From Mariniflexile litorale (GTDB lineage: Bacteria > Bacteroidota > Bacteroidia > Flavobacteriales > Flavobacteriaceae): a DNA stretch of 64,000 nucleotides. Below are positions 8,934 to 17,560 of the stretch, in pieces; positions within the stretch are counted from its first letter, which is position 1, and every line of letters begins with the position of its first letter. The position numbers and the translations under genes are program-made. The notes below the pieces were generated by a model. The model had not been told where the DNA came from, searched no databases, and was given only the letters and a program-made list of their open reading frames with translations. The stretch is from NCBI RefSeq assembly GCF_031128465.2, contig NZ_CP155618.1:319501-383500 (forward strand). Reading direction: 5' to 3'.

Positions 8934-10511
8934 TTAATTTGTTCCCAATAGCACATAGATTAGAACAGTAACCGCACACAGAGAAATTGCCATAGGTTTG
9001 GTGTATTTCCATGCTTTAATTTCTACTATATGTAAATCATCTTGATTAAATTCTTTATTTGAAGGGTATAAATAAGACACACCAAACATAACAGCTAGAT
9101 TTAATAAAAACTCTATTCCCCAAATATGCACAAAGTGGATATCAACCTTAAAAACAAAAGTTGTTAAAATATAAAATATAAGTCCTACAAACAGTGCTAC
9201 TTTGGCTCCCGTTGCTGATACTTTTTTAAGAAAAAACCCAGCTAACATAATAGAGGCTATAGGTATAAAGAATATACCATTTAATTGCTGTAGTAATTGG
9301 TATAAACCATCTGGTGCATTGGCTACCATGGGTGCGACTAATATGGCGAATATAGCTAAAACAGTTGTGGTTAATTTACCGACTCTAACTAATTTAATAT
9401 CTGTACAATTTTTTTCTAAATGCGTTTTATATATATCTATACTAAAAATAGTTGCAGCACTATTTAGTACACTATTAAATGTGCTTAACACAGCCCCTAA
9501 TACTATAGCTGCAAAAATACCGACTAAGCCTACTGGCAATACTTTTTTAATAAGCTCTGGATAAATCATATCTTGATTATCGTACAGAGAATCACCGAAA
9601 TAATAAAAACCAATTACGCCTGGTAGAATAATGATGATTGGAACTAATATTTTTAAAACCCCCGTAAAAAGCAGTCCCTTTTGTGCCTCAACTAAATTCT
9701 TTGCACCAAAAGCACGTTGAATGATGGTTTGATTCATGCACCAAAAATAAATTTGATTTATAATTAAACCTGTAAAAAGTACTTCAAAAGGTAATACGGA
9801 ATCTTTTGATCCTATCACGTTAAACTTTTCTGGACTGTTCTTGTAAACTTTGCTTAAACCTTCTAACGGATTTCCATCACCTATACTTAATAGTGCCAAT
9901 AATGGAATAAGAAGTCCTCCTATTAACAGGCCATAACCATTGATGGTATCTGAAATAGCCACCGCTTTTAACCCTCCAAAAATGGCATAAACAGAACCTA
10001 AAACACCTATAAGTACAACGGTAATCCATAAACCTTCATCTTTAGAAACTTCTAAAACTTCAGAGATATTGAATATGCTTTCAATATTTATTGCTCCTGT
10101 ATAAAGCACTATAGGGAGCAAGGTTACTATAAATGAAATCATTAAAAATAATGCTACTAAAGTTCTGGTTGCATTATCAAATCTCTTTTCCAAATATTGA
10201 GGAATTGTAGTAAGCCCCATTTTTAGATATTTTGGAATAAAATAAATAGCAGCAGCCACTAAAGCTAATGCCGATGTTACTTCCCAAGCAATAATTATAA
10301 AGCCATTTTTATAAGATGACCCATTCATACCTATAAGATGTTCGGTTGAGATATTTGTAAGTAACATAGAACCTGCAATAACAACGCCTGTTAAACTTCT
10401 GCCACCAAGAAAGTAACCATCTTTTGAGGCTAGCTTTTCTTTTCTAAGTTTAAACCAAGAATAAAAAGCAACAAAAGCCGTGAAGGCTATAAAAGTAATA
10501 ACAGTATACAT
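8934..10511 (-). CDS. sodium:solute symporter (SSS/SGLT family), candidate inositol or sugar importer
   Basis: Integral membrane protein of 525 residues with about 13-14 transmembrane segments in the SSS (SGLT) fold. Typical family stretches are YFLGGRSL near the N-terminus, TIPQYLEKRF, and the long helix with GLKAVAISDTING. The family couples Na+ entry to uptake of sugars, inositols, uronates or other small solutes. Sequence alone does not fix the substrate. The gene lies 103 bp after the inositol oxygenase gene and 12 bp before the HGSNAT-like gene. This context makes myo-inositol (as in mammalian SMIT proteins of the same family) the most economical guess. An N-acetylhexosamine or glucuronate is the main alternative. 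Confidence 0.88.
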   Translation of the reverse strand: MYTVITFIAFTAFVAFYSWFKLRKEKLASKDGYFLGGRSLTGVVIAGSMLLTNISTEHLIGMNGSSYKNGFIIIAWEVTSALALVAAAIYFIPKYLKMGLTTIPQYLEKRFDNATRTLVALFLMISFIVTLLPIVLYTGAINIESIFNISEVLEVSKDEGLWITVVLIGVLGSVYAIFGGLKAVAISDTINGYGLLIGGLLIPLLALLSIGDGNPLEGLSKVYKNSPEKFNVIGSKDSVLPFEVLFTGLIINQIYFWCMNQTIIQRAFGAKNLVEAQKGLLFTGVLKILVPIIIILPGVIGFYYFGDSLYDNQDMIYPELIKKVLPVGLVGIFAAIVLGAVLSTFNSVLNSAATIFSIDIYKTHLEKNCTDIKLVRVGKLTTTVLAIFAILVAPMVANAPDGLYQLLQQLNGIFFIPIASIMLAGFFLKKVSATGAKVALFVGLIFYILTTFVFKVDIHFVHIWGIEFLLNLAVMFGVSYLYPSNKEFNQDDLHIVEIKAWKYTKPMAISLCAVTVLIYVLLGTN

Positions 10512-10522
10512 AAGTGGTTAGT

Positions 10523-10549
10523 GGTTTAGTTGGTTTAGTTGGTTTATGC
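10523..10549 (-). repeat. three tandem GGTTTAGTT-type 9-mers in the symporter leader
   Basis: Two perfect copies and one imperfect copy of GGTTTAGTT lie directly before the symporter ATG. In coding sense the leader reads as repeated AACTAAACC. It is A/C-rich and lacks a Shine-Dalgarno sequence, as is common for Bacteroidota. Copy-number slippage here could alter translation, but that is speculation. Confidence 0.5.
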
Positions 10550-10614
10550 TACAAAGTACTAGGGCATCATTTACCCTAAGCACCTCATAACATGATTTAT
10601 CGAATTATTAAAAT

Positions 10615-11487
10615 TTAAAATCTCAATTTTTCTGGCAAATATTTGGATACTAATGCTTTGTAATAAGGTAGTAATGCTTTTACATCTGGTTTAACAGGTG
10701 CTTTAGTGTATAAATCGTAAGGATTAAACTTTCTTACCCATTCAAACATTTCAATATCTTTATCATTCATTAAATGTGCATAAGCATTGTCTCTATGTTG
10801 GGAGTAAAACGAATGAAATCTAATCATATATAATGCTGGCTCTGGTAAATAATCTTTCATTATTTGATACAGATATTCATCGTGACCCCAACTCATTTTG
10901 ACATTATCAAGTCCGCAATTCTCTTTATAAACACCAAGTTTCGTGTTAAATTTGGGGTTTATATAATCTGGGTTTTCTTTAAAAAACTCTGAATACACAA
11001 TCTTATCTGAATAAGCACATCCTACAGGAAACGTATCGCCTACTACAGCCCATTGTGGTTCTCCAAAAAGACATAAAACTTTCCCTAAATCATGTATAAA
11101 TCCAGTAAGCACAAACCAATCGGGGTGACCATCTGCTCTAATAGCTTCAGATGTTTGTAAAAGGTGTTGTGTTTGATCTAAATCTATATCTGGATCACTA
11201 TCATCTACAAGTGTGTTTAAAAACTCTACAGCTTCCCAAACAGACATTTCTTTTCTATCAAATTTTAGAAACTCTTCTTCTTTACTACAAACAAAATCAT
11301 AGGTTTGGTAAATATGATTTATTCTATAAAACTCTTTAACAGTTTCTACACGTTCTGAATCTACATAATTTCTAAATTCGTCTTTTTCCTTTTTACTTTC
11401 AGATGGATCTGGATATCTCATTAACAAATCATCTTCCCATTCATCTAAATTATTTAATGGGTTATTAGAGTCTATAGACTTTTTCAT
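10615..11487 (-). CDS. myo-inositol oxygenase (MIOX)
   Basis: Soluble 290-residue protein of the MIOX family (PF05153), which uses a di-iron centre and O2 to cleave myo-inositol to D-glucuronate. All six metal ligands of the mouse enzyme can be placed: His108 (DQTQHLLQ), His132 and Asp133 (FIHDLGK), His202 (WGHDEY), His225 (IRFHSFY) and Asp258 (NPYDLY). Their spacing is almost the same as in the animal protein. Length and N-terminal region ([13 protein letters not shown]) also match. There is no signal peptide, so it acts in the cytoplasm. It is the first gene of the unit that continues with the SSS symporter. A motif shared with the SusC1 promoter lies 55 nt before its start. Its product would join glucuronate released by GH115. 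MIOX is best known from eukaryotes, so its place in a PUL is notable. Confidence 0.93.
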   Translation of the reverse strand: MKKSIDSNNPLNNLDEWEDDLLMRYPDPSESKKEKDEFRNYVDSERVETVKEFYRINHIYQTYDFVCSKEEEFLKFDRKEMSVWEAVEFLNTLVDDSDPDIDLDQTQHLLQTSEAIRADGHPDWFVLTGFIHDLGKVLCLFGEPQWAVVGDTFPVGCAYSDKIVYSEFFKENPDYINPKFNTKLGVYKENCGLDNVKMSWGHDEYLYQIMKDYLPEPALYMIRFHSFYSQHRDNAYAHLMNDKDIEMFEWVRKFNPYDLYTKAPVKPDVKALLPYYKALVSKYLPEKLRF

Positions 11488-11542
11488 GATATTTAATATT
11501 GAAAATTAACTTATACGAAACTAAATTTTTCACTAAAGAAAA

Positions 11543-11573
11543 GGATGGATTAATACATCAAAAATATGGATAT
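11543..11573 (-). promoter_or_regulatory. candidate HTCS1 operator upstream of inositol oxygenase
   Basis: On the plus strand this site reads GGATGGA, 12 nt, AAATATGGATAT. The same two blocks with exactly the same 12-nt spacing occur at 39840-39870 before SusC1. The site ends 55 nt before the MIOX start, compared with 56 nt at SusC1. In coding sense it holds two TCCAT units 21 bp apart, a two-turn direct repeat as used by AraC-family dimers. HTCS1, encoded next door, has an AraC-type domain. The regulator assignment is inferred. Confidence 0.6.
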
Positions 11574-11609
11574 ATTTAAGGTATAAACATGTTTTTTATA
11601 TGGAAAATA

Positions 11610-14600
11610 TTAATTTATTAGTTTACTGGGAGGAAAACCGAATTGCTTTTTAAAGCATCTACTAAAATATAAGGGATCATTAAACCCTACTAAATTGGTA
11701 ACTTCTGATACGTTATACTTCTTAGTTTTTAAAAGCTGTGCCGACTTTTTTAAACGAATGGTTCTTATAAATTCATTAGGTGCTAAATCTGTTAGTTCTT
11801 TAATTTTTCGATATAATTTTGAAGAACTAACACCTAACGCATTACACAAATATGCTGTTGATAAATCTACTTCACTTAAATTATCATTAATTAAAGTTGT
11901 TACTTTTTCCATAAACTCCTCATCAATTGGGGAATGAGTAAGTAAGTCTATTTCACTTTCTACTTCTCCTGAAAATTTAGTTTTTAATTCTAATCTAGAC
12001 TTTATAATATTTTCGATAACGGTTTTTAAAAGCGAAGGATCGAAAGGTTTTACTAAATAGCCATCGGCTCCTAAACCATAACCTTTCACTTTATCTTCAT
12101 TTTCAGAAAGCGCAGTTAATAAAACGACAGGAATGTGACTAATAAATTCATCATTTTTTAATTCTTTACAGAAATCCAATCCATTCATAACTGGCATCAT
12201 AATATCTGCAATACAAATAATAGGTTTAATTTGTCTGCAAATCCGCAAGCCTTCTTCTCCATTTTCTGCATTGTAAACTTTATAATAATCGGATAAATAA
12301 TCGACCAAATATTTCCTAAGTTCATTATTGTCTTCAACAACTAATATTTTTTGTTTTAACTCTGTACTCTGAATTATTTTCTTAGCAGGTAAAGCTGGAA
12401 TTATGGGTTCATTTTTATCTTTTAAATCATATTCAAAAACTTCTTTATCTTTATAAAAGTCGCGACCTACTGGAATCTCGACAGTAAACACACTTCCTTT
12501 GTTAGGTTCACTATCTACTTTAATGATTCCTTTATGAAGTTCTACTAAAGATTTAACTAACGATAAACCAATACCAGAACCTGTATTATTTTCTTTGCTA
12601 TTCGTAGCTTGGTAAAATCTTGTAAAAATCTTTTCTTGGCTTTTTAAAGGAATACCTATTCCATCATCACTTACTTCAATAACTAAAAAATTGTCATGAC
12701 CTTCTTTTATCCTAATAAACAAATCTACGTGACCATATTTATTTGTGAATTTTAAAGCGTTTGATAATAAATTATAAAGAATTTTATCATATTTATCATT
12801 ATCTACCCAACCAACAATGTCTTCGTTTTCTGAAATAAAATTTAATTGAATTTTCTTATTATACGCCAATTCTTTAAACGATTCAAAAATGTTTTTGGAA
12901 TAAGAAACAATATCTGTTTTTGATACTTTCAGTTTTAACTCTCCTGTTTGTGCTTTTCTAAAATCAAGTACTTGATTTACTAATGTTAGTAATCTAGTGG
13001 CATTTTGATGAATAAGATTGAATCTGCTTTTTTGATAATCTGTAGCAGTTTCTCCCCCTTCTTCTAATAATTGTTTAGCAGGCCCTAAAATAAGTGTTAA
13101 CGGGGTTCTCAACTCATGTGATATATTGGTAAAAAATCGAAGTTTTTCATTATTTAGTTTAACATCGCGCTCCCTATTTACTTTTTCTGTTAGTAATTCT
13201 TGTTTTAACCTAATCCTATTCTTCTCTTCTCTTCTAATAAAATAGAAGATAAGTATAAAAACAACTGCAAATAAAATAAACGCTTGAGGTGTTAACCAAA
13301 ATGGTGGTGTAATTTTTATTTTATAAGAAGCTGCTTTACTCCAATAACCGTAACTATTACTTGCCTTTACTTTAAACACATAATCGCCAGGATACAGGTT
13401 GGTGTACTGAATAGTTCTAGAATTGCTATTTGTTAAAATCCAGCTCTTATCAAAACCTTCTAACATGTATTCAAATTTATTGAGCTTGTTATCTGAAAAT
13501 GACGGAGCAGAAAATTGAATTGAAAAATTACGATTCTTATAATTAAGCTCTACATTCTTACTAAAATTTAAATCCTTTAAAAGAGGTATTTGTCCATTAA
13601 TGTCCATACCTGGAAGCACTTCTTTATTTTGAATTTTAAATTCTGTTATAATTGGAATTGGAGACCAATTATTTTCAATAATATCTTGCGGCGAAAAATA
13701 AATTATGCCATTTTTCCCTCCTAAATAAATATTTGAATATTCGAAATTATAAAACCCACTAGAGCTAAAAACATCTAACCTATTCCCACTATTTACTTGA
13801 TATACATTAATATCTTTTAAATTATTTTTAAGTCTTGCAACACTATTGTTGTTCATGTTTAACCACAAATCTCCATTAGTATCTACCACCATATCTGTAA
13901 TCCACTTACCTACAAGTTCTTTTGGCTTTGATAAATATTTAAAATTATTAATTGATGCATCATAATAACTCAATCCTGTTCTAGTAGACACATAAACTTT
14001 ACCGTAATTATCTACTAAAACATCACTTACATCCTCATCGTTAACAAGACCATTTGCTTCATTTGCTTGTAATTTGTATATTATAACCTCTCCTGTTCTA
14101 ATAGCATATTTACCAATTCCTGTTTGAGTTGCAAACCATAAATTACCTGTATGATCTTTTTCAATAGCATTAATAGCAAAGCCAGGAAGTAATTTACTTT
14201 TAACATCCTGTACTTGTAAATTTTCTATATTTAATATAACGGCTCCTTCTCCAAAAGAACCTATCATAATAGTAGTATCTGTAATTTTAGAAAAAGCAAA
14301 TACAGATGAAATTTCAAAACCAACATTAATTATTTTCGATTGATTAGTGATATAATCATAAACTAATATTTTCCCATTCCATAGCCCACAAAAAAAAGTT
14401 TTTCCATCTATAGAATAAATACTAGCAATATCCTTTTGATTATTATATAATGGAACAAAACCTTCTGAATTTGAAACAAAAAGTCCATTATGTCTTGTAG
14501 CAGCAATAATTTTACCATCATATGTTTTAGAAAAACCTCTTATACGAGGAGCTTGATTTCCTATATATTTGGATATATCTTTATTTAAAGTAAACTGGTT

Positions 14601-15653
14601 TTCGTACGGGTCATATTTATCCAACCCATCCTCAGTACCAATCCATAAGACGCCTGAAGCATCAAAATACAGAGCATAAACCAAGTTATCAACTAGTGAT
14701 GTATCATCGGACAAAACAGAATAATACCATTTGTATTTGCCTTTATTAATATCTTCTAATCGATCACATTCAATTAAGCCACCCAAAGTTCCAACCCAAT
14801 ATTTACCGTCTGGTGCTTGGGCTACAGTTAAAAAATAAGGTCCTAAACTAGCTCTAGTTTCATCATCCTGTATGTAAAGGTTTTTAAACTCATTAGTTTT
14901 TATATCTAATTTGTATAGACCTTCACGGGTACCAACAAATATGTCTTTCTTAGCATCTTCATAAATAAAATTAATATATGGATTTTTCTCCTCTGAATTA
15001 GGAATAGAGAGTGTGTAATTATATATTTTAACAACATCTCCACTCGTACTTAAAGTGATTTTTGCTACCGAAGCAGTTCCAAAACTACCCACCCAAATAT
15101 TTCCTTTTTTATCTTCAAAAATTTCTTTCACATATTCAAAACCTTTAATAGAAACTTTTTCAAATTTCTTTTCTTCTGGATAAAATATATAAACTCCTTT
15201 TGTTTTGGTACCTACCCAAACTCGTTTAAATTTATCTATATGTATAGATCTAATCTCTTCATCAGGTAAACTATTTGGGTTATTTTTTTCTGATAAAAAA
15301 GTAGTAAAGACATGTGTATCACTTTTAAAAAGGGTTAATCCTTTTCTGGTCCCTATCCATAAATTATTAGAAGCTTCATCATATTCTAACGCTGTGATAT
15401 CATCATTATAAATTCTATTTTCACCCGGAAAAGAACTTAAATAGGTTTTGAATTGATACCCATCAAAACGATTTAAACCAGAGAAGGTACCAAACCACAT
15501 AAAACCATTCTTATCTTGAGCGATGTATCTAACAGAATTATGAGACAAACCACTATCATCATTATAGTGCTCGAACTTTATATTTTGAGAATTGGATAAA
15601 TTAATAGCACTAATAAAAAATAAAAAAAGTAATATGTACAGATGCTTTTTCAT
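11610..15653 (-). CDS. hybrid two-component system regulator HTCS1
   Basis: One-polypeptide sensor-regulator of 1347 residues. Domain order: signal peptide (1-22), two-component-regulator beta-propeller repeats (about 28-680; repeats such as FMWFGTFSGLNRFDG and LWIGTRKGL), Y_Y_Y domain (about 700-775), one transmembrane helix near 785-808, HisKA with NISHELRTPL (His846), HATPase, receiver with ADIMMP (Asp1150), and a C-terminal AraC-type HTH (about 1245-1345). HTCS proteins bind an oligosaccharide in the periplasm and activate the PUL that makes it. The gene follows the phosphoesterase by 53 bp at the end of Unit B. It is the natural candidate to bind the motif found before SusC1 and before MIOX. 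Confidence 0.95.
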   Translation of the reverse strand: MKKHLYILLFLFFISAINLSNSQNIKFEHYNDDSGLSHNSVRYIAQDKNGFMWFGTFSGLNRFDGYQFKTYLSSFPGENRIYNDDITALEYDEASNNLWIGTRKGLTLFKSDTHVFTTFLSEKNNPNSLPDEEIRSIHIDKFKRVWVGTKTKGVYIFYPEEKKFEKVSIKGFEYVKEIFEDKKGNIWVGSFGTASVAKITLSTSGDVVKIYNYTLSIPNSEEKNPYINFIYEDAKKDIFVGTREGLYKLDIKTNEFKNLYIQDDETRASLGPYFLTVAQAPDGKYWVGTLGGLIECDRLEDINKGKYKWYYSVLSDDTSLVDNLVYALYFDASGVLWIGTEDGLDKYDPYENQFTLNKDISKYIGNQAPRIRGFSKTYDGKIIAATRHNGLFVSNSEGFVPLYNNQKDIASIYSIDGKTFFCGLWNGKILVYDYITNQSKIINVGFEISSVFAFSKITDTTIMIGSFGEGAVILNIENLQVQDVKSKLLPGFAINAIEKDHTGNLWFATQTGIGKYAIRTGEVIIYKLQANEANGLVNDEDVSDVLVDNYGKVYVSTRTGLSYYDASINNFKYLSKPKELVGKWITDMVVDTNGDLWLNMNNNSVARLKNNLKDINVYQVNSGNRLDVFSSSGFYNFEYSNIYLGGKNGIIYFSPQDIIENNWSPIPIITEFKIQNKEVLPGMDINGQIPLLKDLNFSKNVELNYKNRNFSIQFSAPSFSDNKLNKFEYMLEGFDKSWILTNSNSRTIQYTNLYPGDYVFKVKASNSYGYWSKAASYKIKITPPFWLTPQAFILFAVVFILIFYFIRREEKNRIRLKQELLTEKVNRERDVKLNNEKLRFFTNISHELRTPLTLILGPAKQLLEEGGETATDYQKSRFNLIHQNATRLLTLVNQVLDFRKAQTGELKLKVSKTDIVSYSKNIFESFKELAYNKKIQLNFISENEDIVGWVDNDKYDKILYNLLSNALKFTNKYGHVDLFIRIKEGHDNFLVIEVSDDGIGIPLKSQEKIFTRFYQATNSKENNTGSGIGLSLVKSLVELHKGIIKVDSEPNKGSVFTVEIPVGRDFYKDKEVFEYDLKDKNEPIIPALPAKKIIQSTELKQKILVVEDNNELRKYLVDYLSDYYKVYNAENGEEGLRICRQIKPIICIADIMMPVMNGLDFCKELKNDEFISHIPVVLLTALSENEDKVKGYGLGADGYLVKPFDPSLLKTVIENIIKSRLELKTKFSGEVESEIDLLTHSPIDEEFMEKVTTLINDNLSEVDLSTAYLCNALGVSSSKLYRKIKELTDLAPNEFIRTIRLKKSAQLLKTKKYNVSEVTNLVGFNDPLYFSRCFKKQFGFPPSKLIN

Positions 15654-15706
15654 AAAGTATTTACAAGTTACTGTTTTTTTTACATAGAAAAATTTATTTA
15701 TATTTA

Positions 15707-17533
15707 TTAGTCTATGCGTTTAACTGAATTTGTTTTTATATTAATTTTAAAATGATTGGAAGGTGCTCCTTTAAGTGTTTTTTGAAATATTTTTGCCCAC
15801 AACACAAAACTTTTATTATTCGTTTTCTCTAGCTCATTACAAACTATTCTGTATTGCTTCAACCTATTATCCCCAATATCTTTAACAGCTAATTCATCTG
15901 CATTTCTTAATCTGTAAAAATCATATATCATATCAAAGCCTGTCCATGTTTTAAAATCTGAAATAAGTAAATTATTAAGCATTAATTGTTTATTGGTTTC
16001 TAAACTATCTTTATTAACTTCTAATAAACCTTTACCTGAAAGTTTTAGAAAAGAGTCTAAAAAATCAGTAGGAAAATCTTTTTTTAAAAACCTAAGACGA
16101 ACCAATTCTTTTAAATGCCATTCGGTAAAATCTTTATAATCTACAGATTTAAGAATATCTTTATTCCAAATTTTAACATGCTTTGTTGCTTCTAAATGAG
16201 TATATTCTTGTTCGTAAAAAGGGAATAAACTATTGAAATTTTCAACTGAATTTAAAACCACTGTCTCTACTTCAAACTCGAAATCAGAAAGAATATTAAG
16301 TATTTTATAAGCAGGCTTGTAGGCTGCCAATGAAGGTGTTTGAATATTAAACAATGTATGCTTTGTGTCTATTTTTCTAACACCTGTATCGTTTATATGC
16401 ATGTGACCTCCAAAATGAATCTTAATACCGGCATTGGCAAATGCTTTTGCAACAGCTTCATCTGGAACTCTGTGTAACTGCATTTTATCTGCTCCAAAAA
16501 ATTGTTTTAAATCTGCTGATGCAGCATCATTGAAATCAATCATAGGATAATGACTAAAGGCTATTAAAACTTTATCATTTCGTTTTGCTTCTTCTGCAAC
16601 TTTTTTAACCCAATTAATTAAATGATTTTTGTACAACAGCACATTGTTATAGCCCACACTTGCACTAGAAAAATCGTTAGGATTGTCCTTTAAACCCGAT
16701 AAATTTTCATTAGGCACATATACATTGGCGTCTATCGCTAATAGCCAAACATTTTTTACGGGTTCTGCCAAGTAACTCGCATCTGGAAGCAACAAACTAG
16801 TATTTTTAATGGGATATACTCTTTTATCTAAATCAGCTTCTTTTAAAGCTTCATCAAAGTTGTAATTTTCATACTTGTATTCTGAAAAAGGAGTTTCCCA
16901 ATACAAATCGTTTATTTTAGGAAAAAAACCAAAATCAGACATTTCATGCATCATCTCCTTATAACCCCAATTCTTAATATCGGAAGTTATAATAGGTTCT
17001 AATGCATTTTCGTTTAGCACTGAAGTAATTTTAAAACTGGTAATAATTTGTTCTTTACCATCTTGCCCTAAAAAGTCTGTTTTTTTAGCTTCTTGAGAAA
17101 ATGGTCTTACAGCATCATGATTTCCTGTGGTTACATAAAAAGACATGCCATACTTTATTGAATATTCATTAAGTATGCGTCTTAGCCCTCTAATATGTAT
17201 AGGTTGTCCATCATCACTAAAATCACCTGGAAGTGCAACTAATTTTATGCCTCTTTTTGCTATATCATTTAATGCTGTTATAAAGGCAAAGTAATTTTCA
17301 TTAAAAATTCTTGTAGACTGTAATTGCGAACTCATTGTTCTGATATTTGCATACTCCCCTGTTAAAGGGTTTTTAATTCCTTTATAAGTATGATCTTGAA
17401 ATTCTCCATAAATATCTGCAAAATGAGCATCGGCAATAAAGGCTATCTGAACATGCTCTATATCTTTTTCCTGTTTGGCTTTACAAGAGCTTAAAGAAAA
17501 CAATAGTAATAAAACTCCTAACAGTTTAACCAT
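15707..17533 (-). CDS. lipoprotein metallophosphoesterase (calcineurin-like)
   Basis: Lipoprotein of 608 residues (LFSLSSC at 12-18) with a complete calcineurin-like dimetal site: Asp35 and His37 (FIADAHFAD), Asp104 (PGDFSDD), Asn138 and His139 (TTGNHDA), His328 (FSHYPM), and His377 and His379 (GGHMHIND). Family members hydrolyse phosphomono- or phosphodiesters outside the cytoplasm. The C-terminal 200 residues form an all-alpha-looking extension that I do not recognise. The gene starts 27 bp after the GH115 stop and precedes HTCS1, so it belongs to the glycan operon. A phosphatase is unusual among neutral-glycan enzymes. Here it could act on inositol phosphate or a phosphoceramide diester left after sugar removal. 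The substrate is unproven. Confidence 0.85.
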   Translation of the reverse strand: MVKLLGVLLLLFSLSSCKAKQEKDIEHVQIAFIADAHFADIYGEFQDHTYKGIKNPLTGEYANIRTMSSQLQSTRIFNENYFAFITALNDIAKRGIKLVALPGDFSDDGQPIHIRGLRRILNEYSIKYGMSFYVTTGNHDAVRPFSQEAKKTDFLGQDGKEQIITSFKITSVLNENALEPIITSDIKNWGYKEMMHEMSDFGFFPKINDLYWETPFSEYKYENYNFDEALKEADLDKRVYPIKNTSLLLPDASYLAEPVKNVWLLAIDANVYVPNENLSGLKDNPNDFSSASVGYNNVLLYKNHLINWVKKVAEEAKRNDKVLIAFSHYPMIDFNDAASADLKQFFGADKMQLHRVPDEAVAKAFANAGIKIHFGGHMHINDTGVRKIDTKHTLFNIQTPSLAAYKPAYKILNILSDFEFEVETVVLNSVENFNSLFPFYEQEYTHLEATKHVKIWNKDILKSVDYKDFTEWHLKELVRLRFLKKDFPTDFLDSFLKLSGKGLLEVNKDSLETNKQLMLNNLLISDFKTWTGFDMIYDFYRLRNADELAVKDIGDNRLKQYRIVCNELEKTNNKSFVLWAKIFQKTLKGAPSNHFKINIKTNSVKRID

Positions 17534-17560
17534 AACACTATTTTAGTATTTCTAAATGAA

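Noticed and set aside
9202-9564. A 120-codon plus-strand ORF inside the SSS symporter gene
   Set aside because: It is an antisense shadow of transmembrane coding sequence. Its hydrophobic pattern is explained by the opposite strand.
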